Positions 45,801 through 51,692 of a stretch of DNA of 64,000 bases are shown one piece after another. The notes under the pieces were generated by a model. The model ran no database searches. It was given only the letters and a program-made list of their open reading frames with translations, and was not told the DNA's origin. The position numbers and the translations under genes are program-made. Source of the stretch: Cupriavidus malaysiensis (GTDB lineage: Bacteria > Pseudomonadota > Gammaproteobacteria > Burkholderiales > Burkholderiaceae); the NCBI RefSeq assembly GCF_001854325.1, contig NZ_CP017755.1, forward strand, positions 930,001 through 994,000, given 5' to 3'. Numbering within the stretch: position 1 is the first letter of the stretch; each line of letters begins with the position of its first letter.

Positions 45801-48800
45801 GGATCCCGCTGCCGGGTGTCGCCACCACGCTGGTCAGCAATGGCATGCCGGGCGCGCCGGCCGCGTCGGCCGCGGCGACCATGCTGGCGGCCGGTACGTC
45901 ATCCGCGTCGCTGCGCCTGGTTGCCGGCGCCGACCTGGCCGGCGCGGACCAGCGCGCCTTGCAGACCGTGCGCGCGCTCAACGGCGGCGGCAATCTGACC
46001 CTCAACGATCCGAGCTACAACGCGTCCCTGAACGGCACCTTCTTCAGCGTGCTGCGCACCGGCACCGGCAACCTCGAATTGCTGGCCGGCGGCAGCTTCA
46101 GCGAGGCCACGCCCTACGGCGTCTACACCGCCGGCACGCAAGCGGCGCCGCTGCTGGCCGCGGACGGCAGCAATCCCTATGACATCATCGCCACGCGGGG
46201 CGCCGGCCTGCATGCCTGGTACCCGGAGCATGGCGGCGACCTGCTGCTCGTGGCCCAGCAGGACGTCACGGGCCGCGTGCAGATCGCCGACAACAATTCC
46301 CGCTATGTCGATTCGGACCTGAGCGGCAATTGGCTGCGGCGCCAGGGCGGCGGCGCGTCCGCCGATCCCACGGCGTGGTGGATCAACTTCGGTTCCCTGA
46401 CGCAGACCGCCAGCTGGAAGGTGGATAGCTCGATGACCGGCTTCCAGGGGATCGGCACCCTGGGCGGCGGCAACCTGACCGTGATTGCGGGCCGCAATGC
46501 CGGCCTGACCGGCGGCGGCTCGACCGCGCTCGATCTCGCGGTGGCCTCGACCGGGCGCGTATTGGCCGACGGCACGGTGGTCGCCACCGGCGGCGGCGAT
46601 CTCACGCTGAAGATCGGCGGCGGACTCAACGCGGTGTTGCCGAATACCTCCGTCCAGCCGCCCGACTACTATGGCGCGATCACGAACCTGCGCGGCGACA
46701 TCAATGTGAATGCCGGCTCCATCGGTGCGCTGACGGTCGTGCAAGGCGGCTCCTTGTTCACGTCGTTCGATCCGCGCGCGGTCGAAGCCAACGTCTTCGA
46801 GCGCTCGACGAAGACGCCCGGCCCCACCTTGACGCCGGGCGACGGCGTCGTCAATGTCTCCGCGCGCGGAGACCTGGTGATCGCCGGCGCCGCCGATGCC
46901 GGCATGGGCAACGCGGTCGACCAGGCCGGCATTCCCTATCTGCTGCGCAATGCGGACGGGAGCACGACCCTGGTTCCGACTGGCGGCTTCTCCGCCTTCA
47001 CCCTCTGGACGCCGGCATCGGCGATCCGGCTGTACTCCGCCGGTGGCGATGTGGCACCGTTGCAGGGCGGGGTCTTCGGCAACAGCCTGTCGAACAGCAA
47101 CGGCTTCTATCCTGGCACGCTGATCGTCGCGGCTGCCAACGGCGACATCCGTTTCGCCGAGCCCTTGGCGGGGCTCACGTATCCGGTGCTCGAACTGGTG
47201 CCGTCGCCGCGCGGCCAGCTCGAGCTGCTGGCGGCGGGCTCCATCTACGGATCGAGCCAGGTGGTGGCCATGTCCGGCGCCGGCATGAGCACGCTGGCGA
47301 CGCCCTTGCGCCCGGTCTTCGAAACGTCGGTCAATGGCGGCGGCACGAACAATGCCAGTCCGACCTCGGCCTATCTCGGCTTTACGCGCAGCAGTCCGAT
47401 CGCGTTCGGCCCGGACACGCCGCTGGGAAATCTCCATGCGGGGGATGACCTGCCGGCGCTCGTCTATGCCGGCAAGGATATCGTCGACCTGACGCTCGGG
47501 CAGGTACAGAACCCGCCGCCGGGGTTCGGCCCCGGTTCCTTCCAGCCGTTCCCCACCACCTGGTACGCCGCCGCCAAGCCGTTCCAGGTCATCGCCGGCC
47601 GCGATATCGTCGGCACGGGTACCACGGCGAGTACCTTCTTGAACCTGGATGCGGGCGACATCACGCTGATCCAGGCCGGCCGCGATATCTTCCGCCAGTC
47701 GGTGACGATCGCCGGGCCGGGCCTGCTGCAGGTCCAGGCCGGGCGCAACCTGTACCAGGGCTATGACGGCTCGCTGACGAGCGCGGGCGACGTGGTCAAC
47801 GTGTCGAACAAGTCGGGCGGGGCCGGCATCACGGTGCTGGCCGGCGTCGGCGCGAACGGCCCCGACTACGCCGGCTTCGCCCGGCTGTACTTCGATGCGG
47901 CGAACCAGCTGAACGCCGGCACGCCGCTGGCGGGCAGCGGCAAGGTGGCGCACACCTACGACACAGAGCTGCTGGCCTGGCTGCGGCAGCGTTTCGGCTA
48001 CCAGGGCACGGCCGCCGCCGCGCTGGCCTATTTCCTGGCGCTGCCCGGCGAGCAGCAGGGTGTCTTCGCGCGGCAGGTCTATTTCCAGGAGCTGCTGCTG
48101 GGCGGGCGCGAGTACAACGATCCGGCGAGTTCGCGCTACGGCAGCTACCTGCGCGGGCGCGAGGCGATCGCGACGCTGTTCCCGGGCGCCGACGCGCAGG
48201 GCAGGGCGATCGCCTACCAGGGCGACATCACCATGTTCAGCAGCATCACGGGCTCCAAGACGGTGAACGGCCAGGCGGTACCCGTGACGACGGACGCCGG
48301 CATCCACACCAACTTCGGCGGCGGCATCCAGATGCTCAATCCGGGCGGCAAGACCCTGGTCGGCGTGGAAGGCGTGCCGGCAGGGACCGGCGCCGGCCTG
48401 ATCACGCAAGGGTCGGGCGATATCGCTCTGTACTCGAAGGGTTCGATCCTGCTGGGCCTGTCGCGCATCATGACCACCTTCGGCGGCAGCATCCAGGGCT
48501 GGTCGTCGGACGGCGACATCAACGCCGGCCGGGGGGCCAAGACGACCGTGCTGTACACCCCGCCCAAGCGCGTCTACGACGCGCTGGGCAATGTCACGGT
48601 GTCGCCGAACGTGCCGTCCTCGGGCGCGGGCATCGCCACGCTGAGCCCGATCCCGGAGGTGCCGCCGGGCGACGTGGACCTGGTGGCGCCGCTGGGCACC
48701 ATCGACGCGGGCGAGGCGGGCATCCGGGTCTCTGGCAACGTCAACTTCGCGGCGCTGCAGGTGGTGAACGCGGCCAACGTTCAGGTGCAGGGCAAGTCGA

Positions 48801-49153
48801 CCGGCCTGCCGGTGGTGGCCAGCGTCAACGTGGGGGCGCTGAGCAATGCCAGCGCGGTGGCTTCCCAGGCGGCGGCCGCGGCGCAGGATGCGATGACGCG
48901 CGAGCGTGCCGCGCAGCGCCAGGGCCTGCCGTCGATCTTCACCGTGCGCATGCTCGGCGGCGACGTATCGCCGGCCGCAGACGGCGAGCGCAGGCCGGCA
49001 GCGGGGCTGCAGTCCGGCATGCCCTATCGCTACGACCCGTCGAGCCCCGTGCAGATCGTCGGTCTCGGCGGCAAGGTCGACCCCCGGCTGTGGGCGCGCC
49101 TCAGCGACGACGAGCGCCGCCGCCTGCAGCAGGCGGCCGAGCCGGCGCACTGA
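36839..49153 (+). CDS. Giant filamentous haemagglutinin-family exoprotein (TpsA), unit 3
   Basis: The product is 4,104 residues. The signal peptide has a basic n-region and the core 'AQAAVLILASGGIWSTAQA'. The mature protein starts QQAFSSAWFAAKG, then a Gln/Ala-rich helical stretch. The TPS domain (about 140-340) is almost identical to copy 1. A long beta-helix body follows, with 'TPYGVYTAGTQAAP', 'AWYPEHGGDL' and 'AWWINFG'. The DUF3739-like C-terminal region contains 'REYNDPASSRYGSYLRGREA' and 'GDINAGRGAKTTVLYTPPKR'. The tail ends 'PVQIVGLGGKVD' ... 'LSDDERRRLQQ'. It is near-identical to copy 1 in three blocks and strongly diverged elsewhere. It lies nearest to the TpsB operon, separated by a convergent small gene. 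Predicted role: surface adhesin or fibre. Confidence 0.9.
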   Translation: MSTRGRKCAGTKPDRLAQDRRVLRRAPMAQAAVLILASGGIWSTAQAQQAFSSAWFAAKGAAQSAAQQTGRLPNGMPVSALASPSAQQQQASAELQRSLANLGTAAQGIAAMQAAQASARAAAAAANATVPDGLAEGGLKIDTNSLTQGWVNANAPAQTVADGKTTVAIQQTADRAVLNWETFNVGRSTTVDFKQQADWAVLNRVNDPQARPSQIQGQIRGDGTVMIVNRNGVIFSGTSQVDTRNLVAAAARISDGQFSSNGIYGLNGTTPSFTDALGKVEVQAGARIATRAPATVTQGGGYVLLLGGEVGNAGTIATPRGQAALAAGDSFVIRRGVGTDGNTTSTTRGNEISPQFVASGGTGSAGKVANSGLILAPEGDVTLAGRDVQQLGVAVATTTVNTRGTVHLLNSAADTQGRVTLGPGAVTAVLIDDDGKTTALDSQRDALMQDSAAQDLLRAGAASGLFDNLSKLSDRRDQSRVEIVSGGDVLFQGDSLTLATGGQIAVSATGRSFVANRAQLDVSGAVGVALAMDTNNVKINVQGNEQRDAPGNRDSGNLLNANVWIDRRRLVYVPAGVGGYATERWYTGGGLLEVGGYLGNQGHRIGEWAAQGGTVTLGGKEVVTQAGSSINLSGGSLDVQTGYLKQTWFKAADGTLTKADNALAGVLYTGVYTGFDDEHPRWGKTAMQSYASPLIAPQQVLQNGYTVGRDAGRLQVSAPTAVLEGEVVARVFNGAQQTQARAAGLADGYKQGQYAVAQAGGLALGQYTGPGRTGVFTSEVKIGTEVGVTPGMGAADALDPQRQNTVWLDAGMLNGFRLGVLDLASGGRIVVSQPLALADGGQLSLVAPKVDIDANLTAHGGSVTVSNEFTRAGDRYPGALMAADGTSKLTLAAGRTIDVRGVWTNARIDPAGLAGLAYVNGGSVTIDGSQDVTIAAGSVIDVSSGAAILASGKTVGGKGGNVTLIAGDVSGGTSAVTGNLVLDGAIRAAGVSGGGTLTLSSPNNVLVGENASLAGGVLAAGTPAPLRMQLTQPLTIAAGQPLPFTLTEVHNTLPLDVPVPVDIAVSGVPAIPTAADWVVPSGMSPLNARDGNGNMVYYFPGQRIPAGTLITGVAGLGTIAAGTVIPSSVFPQGLPITPYNLVYATGSVQAQDMTYQAGTVIPPGTVLPQTVSVAPAPALSPAFFRAGFSNYDINAGLGMLVAGSAIAPAMPVYRITADSLMAPSGSDPSAAMSLWLPPLYAEHPQSATLTQRGGASLTLRSQTRSANGVLIGGGSIVMQKDASITVDPGQGIKIDATGQIDIEGRLTARGGSISLLNEADGSLDALRNFDAAGVGRGVSVWVGPSARLDVSGQAYAAVDAQGRRYGTAMDGGTIKVSGGTAFVVVRPGAELGADGTRVVVDAGTVDTRAAPGGAVTLASNGGAISLDSLSGIYLDGTLHAVSGGAGASGGSLSIALLTPYFSNLGGVLPANVLVPSTMTVVQAQPAPSLPADLAAGTNAAALALGRATVSADAVKAGGFDALALRSGDYMQFSGDVSLALGKSVSLTAGAFTSGPVLAAPPDASTPPARGSVRIAAPYVLLSGVPVIVPDGNSSGTIGNPLAAAAPTVATFEVDAKQIDIQGLLAFSADIAHYDSSIFGFVHTPSPGFRTTRLASQGDIRFLPTTVDQGTTLASAWDIDLQAAQVYPATNARATVIAGQGNTSNAGNAGNAGYVAKLTIGRTTPDVPDAPLSVFGSLTLLAPIIEQGGIVRAPFGAITLGNHFPATQRVDLLPGSLTSVSMAGLAIPYGGTVDGVTYSYGGTSVRPLDLTGFSGNTTLRSGAGITLDAQAVNVQGGATLDLSGGGTLAGAGFVSGRGGSVNILTTPLVNANPATPLSKASDKVYAILPGYASGYAPAAPENGAGDPAIGQQITVGAGVPGLPAGTYTLLPSNYALLPGAYRVELGAGSGKPPGGVAAIGNGTYATAVQSGIANTGFRSALPLTALITPGSAVRRYAQYNEQGYADFFTASAAQFGGLRPLLPGDGKVLQIRFEQPISQPGMAALGFAGTARLQGDAGGIDGSVALANVGEIVADAATPGFNGVSVRAADLNAIASPRLLVNGTVGVVNGTLMFQGGQDLAIRDGVTLQGGELVLVGGNIGVGNNVTLSTIGQGRAPFDSASTGMGYSTGYGTSVLALSNGRLDFLGSQGTGAITIGAGSQLYSEGTLAFATNGGVNMDAGARFGSRNIALAMNTVNVGSSADIAAAGAPAGLQFDQALFNRLVSGDLPRGVPALQTITLGASSAINVFGSAGLDATGTGINLVLNTPALYGWGGAGDHATIAAGRITWNSIAGATPPALAAGGPGTGLGTLDLVAREIDLGQFLSLDNAKVSRTVYGFGNVNLKASEKIVSAGNGSLFVYQAPSTDAGAVFGQSGSGGNLTLATPLLTGMQKSIMAYTAGGALNVVAPPGQAPSQAVSTVAGAEIDLGGDSVAIGSTILLPSGKLVVNATHDIALDAGSRIDLSGQPSTIQRATVYGFGGTASFHSAQGGVVQAGGSIIDVSATHANAGEITIDAGNGQVALNGTLNGGATEGQASGDFSARAGTFADFAGLNAALTRGGFFDARSFTARQGDLVVGDGVKARQVSIATDGGQLTVNGTIDASGAAPGTIRLSAGKGLTLAAGAVLDAHGTVLQVDSYGQPIEAKNRGHVELTAAGGTLSLQPGATIDLSTPDGVAYGDIVLNAQRVGATVASATGAGAPANATGNDVAISAAGPLTLRGARSILLNGFATYANAPADPGDANGQVITQGWLDLVDRDSQLFMAGALANAALQGRLAGLSAYGSALHLRPGVEVVSATSQGNLTVSGDIDLAGYRYGPGADRDTTSAAYGAGEPLALVIRAGGNLAVKGSISDGFRAVTGKPAIYDGILDITNSAEFSLQDGYWGTPGASYVASKDVYLMTSWTVPNDDFYNYLGGLIGSDGTIYYVGNTIPAGTRLSASDGLLFEAGIPLPGVATTLVSNGMPGAPAASAAATMLAAGTSSASLRLVAGADLAGADQRALQTVRALNGGGNLTLNDPSYNASLNGTFFSVLRTGTGNLELLAGGSFSEATPYGVYTAGTQAAPLLAADGSNPYDIIATRGAGLHAWYPEHGGDLLLVAQQDVTGRVQIADNNSRYVDSDLSGNWLRRQGGGASADPTAWWINFGSLTQTASWKVDSSMTGFQGIGTLGGGNLTVIAGRNAGLTGGGSTALDLAVASTGRVLADGTVVATGGGDLTLKIGGGLNAVLPNTSVQPPDYYGAITNLRGDINVNAGSIGALTVVQGGSLFTSFDPRAVEANVFERSTKTPGPTLTPGDGVVNVSARGDLVIAGAADAGMGNAVDQAGIPYLLRNADGSTTLVPTGGFSAFTLWTPASAIRLYSAGGDVAPLQGGVFGNSLSNSNGFYPGTLIVAAANGDIRFAEPLAGLTYPVLELVPSPRGQLELLAAGSIYGSSQVVAMSGAGMSTLATPLRPVFETSVNGGGTNNASPTSAYLGFTRSSPIAFGPDTPLGNLHAGDDLPALVYAGKDIVDLTLGQVQNPPPGFGPGSFQPFPTTWYAAAKPFQVIAGRDIVGTGTTASTFLNLDAGDITLIQAGRDIFRQSVTIAGPGLLQVQAGRNLYQGYDGSLTSAGDVVNVSNKSGGAGITVLAGVGANGPDYAGFARLYFDAANQLNAGTPLAGSGKVAHTYDTELLAWLRQRFGYQGTAAAALAYFLALPGEQQGVFARQVYFQELLLGGREYNDPASSRYGSYLRGREAIATLFPGADAQGRAIAYQGDITMFSSITGSKTVNGQAVPVTTDAGIHTNFGGGIQMLNPGGKTLVGVEGVPAGTGAGLITQGSGDIALYSKGSILLGLSRIMTTFGGSIQGWSSDGDINAGRGAKTTVLYTPPKRVYDALGNVTVSPNVPSSGAGIATLSPIPEVPPGDVDLVAPLGTIDAGEAGIRVSGNVNFAALQVVNAANVQVQGKSTGLPVVASVNVGALSNASAVASQAAAAAQDAMTRERAAQRQGLPSIFTVRMLGGDVSPAADGERRPAAGLQSGMPYRYDPSSPVQIVGLGGKVDPRLWARLSDDERRRLQQAAEPAH
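36986..39408 (+). repeat. Near-identical tract A (partner 5590-8012)
   Basis: Second copy of tract A in exoprotein 3, covering the N-terminal extension, the TPS domain and the first beta-helix part. It ends at AACCTGACGG, after which copies 1 and 3 diverge. Confidence 0.9.
43880..45016 (+). repeat. Near-identical tract B (partner 12451-13587)
   Basis: Second copy of tract B, in the beta-helix part of exoprotein 3, with scattered single-base differences. Confidence 0.88.
47721..48966 (+). repeat. Highly similar tract C (partner 16244-17489)
   Basis: Second copy of tract C in exoprotein 3, covering the DUF3739-like region. Confidence 0.85.
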
Positions 49154-49171
49154 GGCCGCCAGCGTCATGGT

Positions 49172-49190
49172 CCCGGCGAAAAGCGCCGGG
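49172..49190. terminator. Hairpin between convergent genes
   Basis: CCCGGCG-AAAAG-CGCCGGG is a perfect 7-bp stem with a 5-nt loop. It lies 18 nt after the exoprotein 3 stop and 30 nt from the stop of the convergent small gene, so it could serve both. Confidence 0.6.
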
Positions 49191-49220
49191 AGGGGCGCCG
49201 GGAGGGGCGCAGGGCGGGGC

Positions 49221-49631
49221 TCAGGATCCGGGCCGGATCAGCGGGGACGGCGGCGGTGAAGCGGCGGGGCGCTGCGGCGTGACCGAGGTGCCGAAGGTAT
49301 TGCCCATGCGCTGGGAGGTGGCCGACCAGTTGAACACGCCGAGCTGATTGCCCGGCCGCTGGGCGATGGCTTCCGACTCCGGTTGCCGCGGCGGCCTGGC
49401 GCCCGCCGCCGAGGCGGCGGGCTTGAGCTTGTCGGTCAGGCAGTCGTAGGACGGCGAGCGCATGCCGTTGACCTCCACCTCCACGCAGCCGGCCGCGTGC
49501 CCTGCCATCTCTTCCCGTGTTTCCAACTCCCTGGCGGCGGGCGCGGATGCCGCGCCGGCCGCCAGGGCGGATCCCGCCAGCGCCGCGCCGATGGCGCAAT
49601 GCCGCCAGCCCTTCCCCGTTCGCTTGATCAT
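49221..49631 (-). CDS. Small exported protein of unknown function
   Basis: The product is about 136 residues. It starts MIKRTGKGWRHCAIGAALAG and has a clear signal peptide cut near AASAPA. GGAGG lies 6 nt upstream of ATG 49631, which decides this start although the frame is open further upstream. The mature part has two nearby cysteines within 'CVEVEVNGMRSPSYDCLTDK', probably a disulfide, and a Pro/Arg/Gln-rich C-terminus ending near 'RPAASPPPSPLIRPGS'. I do not recognise the family. Its position, convergent to exoprotein 3 and divergent from tpsB, suggests a link to the secretion system, but this is inference. Confidence 0.7.
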   Translation of the reverse strand: MIKRTGKGWRHCAIGAALAGSALAAGAASAPAARELETREEMAGHAAGCVEVEVNGMRSPSYDCLTDKLKPAASAAGARPPRQPESEAIAQRPGNQLGVFNWSATSQRMGNTFGTSVTPQRPAASPPPSPLIRPGS

Positions 49632-49773
49632 CGCGTCCTCCATGGTCATGTCGATGCCGGCTTCCAGCATAGGCCAGGCGCCGTGTTCCTGCAGCGAGCA
49701 TGAAATCTTCGTGACAAACGCTAGGCAGTGCGACGCCAGCCCGTCTAGAAGGCTGTGCACGACGTCGGCACGG

Positions 49774-49804
49774 TTGCGGGCCGGCGTTGCGGGAAGCGGC
49801 TTCT
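49774..49804 (+). promoter_or_regulatory. Weak candidate ECF promoter upstream of tpsB
   Basis: TTGCGG (49774-49779), a 17-nt spacer and CGGCTTCT (49797-49804). The -10 has one mismatch to CGTCTT. It is the best fit in the 240 bp before tpsB, but weaker than the other sites. Confidence 0.35.
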
Positions 49805-49872
49805 CCAGTGGATCCCGGTGGCCCCACGGCGGCAGTGCAACGGCAATCGAACCAACAGATCAGAGTCACACA

Positions 49873-51555
49873 ATGCGTGTCATCAGGACGAATCGGCCCT
49901 GGCTCCACTGGGCGGCCATGTGCGCGGCGACGATGGGGGCGGCCGGCCACGGCGTGGCGTCTGCGCAGGACGATGCCGCCGCCGCGGCCCCGCGCGCGGC
50001 GGCGGTGGCCGGCGCGGAGGCGGAAGCGGAGGCGGGCAAGGCGGCAGCAGGCGCCGCCGCGGAACGGAAGGTCAATATCAACGAGTACATCGTGCGCGGC
50101 AATACCGCCCTCGACGTGCGCACCATCGAGAAGGCCGTCACGCCCTACCTGGGGCCGAACCGCTCGCTCAAGGACATCGAGGCAGCCCGCGACGCCTTGC
50201 TGGCCGCCTACCAGGCGAAGGGCTACCAATCGGTCTATGTCGACCTGCCGGAGCAGCAGGTCAGCGGCGGCGTGGTCTACCTGCAGGTCAGCGAGACGCG
50301 CGTGGGGCGCGTGCGGGTGGTCGGCGCCGAGTACCACTCGCCGCGCGAGGTGCGCGAGCAGGTGCCGTCGCTGGCGGAGGGCAAGGTGCCGGACTTCAAC
50401 ACGGCGCAGGCCGAACTCTCGGCATTGAACCGCACCGGCGATCAGCAGGTCGTTCCCCTCGTCAAGCAGGGGGCCGTGCCCGGCACCATGGACGTCGACC
50501 TGAAGGTGCAGGACAGCAATCCGTGGCGGGCCAGCCTCGGCCTGAACAACGACCGCAGCGCCGATACCAAGCCGCTGCGGATGACGGCCACGCTCGGCTA
50601 CGACAACCTCTGGCAGCTCGGCCACCGGGCCTCGGTCAGCTTCTTCGGCGCGCCGCAGGACCTGAGCCAGACCAAGGTGTGGTCCGCCTCCTATGTCGCG
50701 CCGCTCAAGGGCACCCAGTGGTCGCTGGAAGCGAACGCCTACAAGTCGGACAGCAACGTGGCGACCACCGGCGGCACCACGGTGCTCGGCAAGGGCCATG
50801 CCTTCGGCGTCAAGGGCAGTTACACGGTGCCGGACACCGGGGCCTGGTGGCATGCGTTCAGCCTGGGGGTCGACTTCAAGGACAACACCGAAGTGACGCG
50901 GCTCGGCAGCGCGGGCGACACCGTGCCGCTCAAGTACGCGCCGATCACGCTGGGCTACAGCGGCTTCTACCAGGGCGAGCGCGGACAGTACGCGCTGAAC
51001 GCGGCCATCGTCACCGGCACGCAGAGCTTCTTCGGCTATGGCAGCAACGAGCACCAGTTCGATGCCAAGCGTTACAAGGCGACGCCGAGCTTCACGCTGG
51101 TCAAGGCGGACACCAACGGCACCTACACCTTCCAGGGCAATTCGCAGCTCGCCTGGCGCGTGGCCGGCCAGCTCACCGACTCCCCGTTGATCTCGAGCGA
51201 GCAGATCGCCGGCGGCGGCATGAACTCGGTGCGCGGCTACCTGTCCGCCGAGGCGACCGGCGACTATGGCGTGGTCGGGTCGATCGAGTGGCGCGCGCCG
51301 CCGATCCCGCTGCTGACGCCGTACGTGGAGGACTGGCGTGTCTACAGCTTCGTCGACGCCGCCCGCCTGGGGCTGCGCGATCCGCTGCCGGAGCAGAAGG
51401 CGCGCTTCTCGCTGGCCTCGTTCGGCATCGGCACCTCGTTCCGGCTGGCCACGCATGTGTACGGACGGTTCGATGCCGCCTATCCGCTCAAGGACGGACC
51501 GCGCACGCCGCGCCATCGTCCGCACCTGAACTTCAGCGTGACAGCGACCTACTGA
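49873..51555 (+). CDS. TpsB outer-membrane transporter of two-partner secretion (FhaC/ShlB/PdtB family)
   Basis: The product is 560 residues, the usual TpsB size. The signal peptide is about 1-31 (cut after GVASA). An unusual Ala/Glu-rich stretch (about 33-64) precedes two POTRA domains: about 67-140 ('INEYIVRGNTALDVRTIEKA', 'QSVYVDLPEQQVSGGVVYLQ') and about 143-215. The 16-strand barrel follows, with the L6-loop signature 'GGGMNSVRGYLS'; V453-Y456 is the VRGY of Omp85/TpsB proteins. It ends in Tyr, as outer-membrane barrels often do. It is the only TpsB here and therefore presumably moves all three giant exoproteins. ATG 49873 is chosen because earlier in-frame codons give no signal peptide. 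Confidence 0.93.
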   Translation: MRVIRTNRPWLHWAAMCAATMGAAGHGVASAQDDAAAAAPRAAAVAGAEAEAEAGKAAAGAAAERKVNINEYIVRGNTALDVRTIEKAVTPYLGPNRSLKDIEAARDALLAAYQAKGYQSVYVDLPEQQVSGGVVYLQVSETRVGRVRVVGAEYHSPREVREQVPSLAEGKVPDFNTAQAELSALNRTGDQQVVPLVKQGAVPGTMDVDLKVQDSNPWRASLGLNNDRSADTKPLRMTATLGYDNLWQLGHRASVSFFGAPQDLSQTKVWSASYVAPLKGTQWSLEANAYKSDSNVATTGGTTVLGKGHAFGVKGSYTVPDTGAWWHAFSLGVDFKDNTEVTRLGSAGDTVPLKYAPITLGYSGFYQGERGQYALNAAIVTGTQSFFGYGSNEHQFDAKRYKATPSFTLVKADTNGTYTFQGNSQLAWRVAGQLTDSPLISSEQIAGGGMNSVRGYLSAEATGDYGVVGSIEWRAPPIPLLTPYVEDWRVYSFVDAARLGLRDPLPEQKARFSLASFGIGTSFRLATHVYGRFDAAYPLKDGPRTPRHRPHLNFSVTATY

Positions 51556-51580
51556 GCGCCGCGGCGACGCGGCCCGAAAA

Positions 51581-51619
51581 AACGATCACCGCAAACGATC
51601 ACCGCAAACGATCACCGAA
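51581..51619 (+). repeat. Three 13-bp tandem repeats between tpsB and exbB
   Basis: AACGATCACCGCA is present twice and AACGATCACCGAA once, in perfect 13-bp phase, within the 137-bp tpsB-exbB gap. A degenerate AATCGATCC follows. It could be a regulator-binding array or an RNA feature; it is not palindromic. Confidence 0.75.
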
Positions 51620-51692
51620 ATCGATCCATCAACGACTTGACCGCCCGGTGGGTTCCGCAAGGCACCGGGAGCACCCACGGAGAAACACTGAA

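Noticed and set aside
5422..49153. Several RGD tripeptides in the exoproteins
   Set aside because: They fall in repeated R-G-D-(I/L) beta-helix turns and are likely structural. Nothing shows integrin binding.
16000..49153. Contact-dependent inhibition (CdiA/CdiB) system
   Set aside because: There is no VENN motif, toxin domain or immunity gene after the exoproteins; the C-termini are conserved DUF3739 regions with short tails.
49787..49815. Second TTGCGG upstream of tpsB
   Set aside because: At 17 nt downstream there is GGATCC, not a CGTC-like -10.
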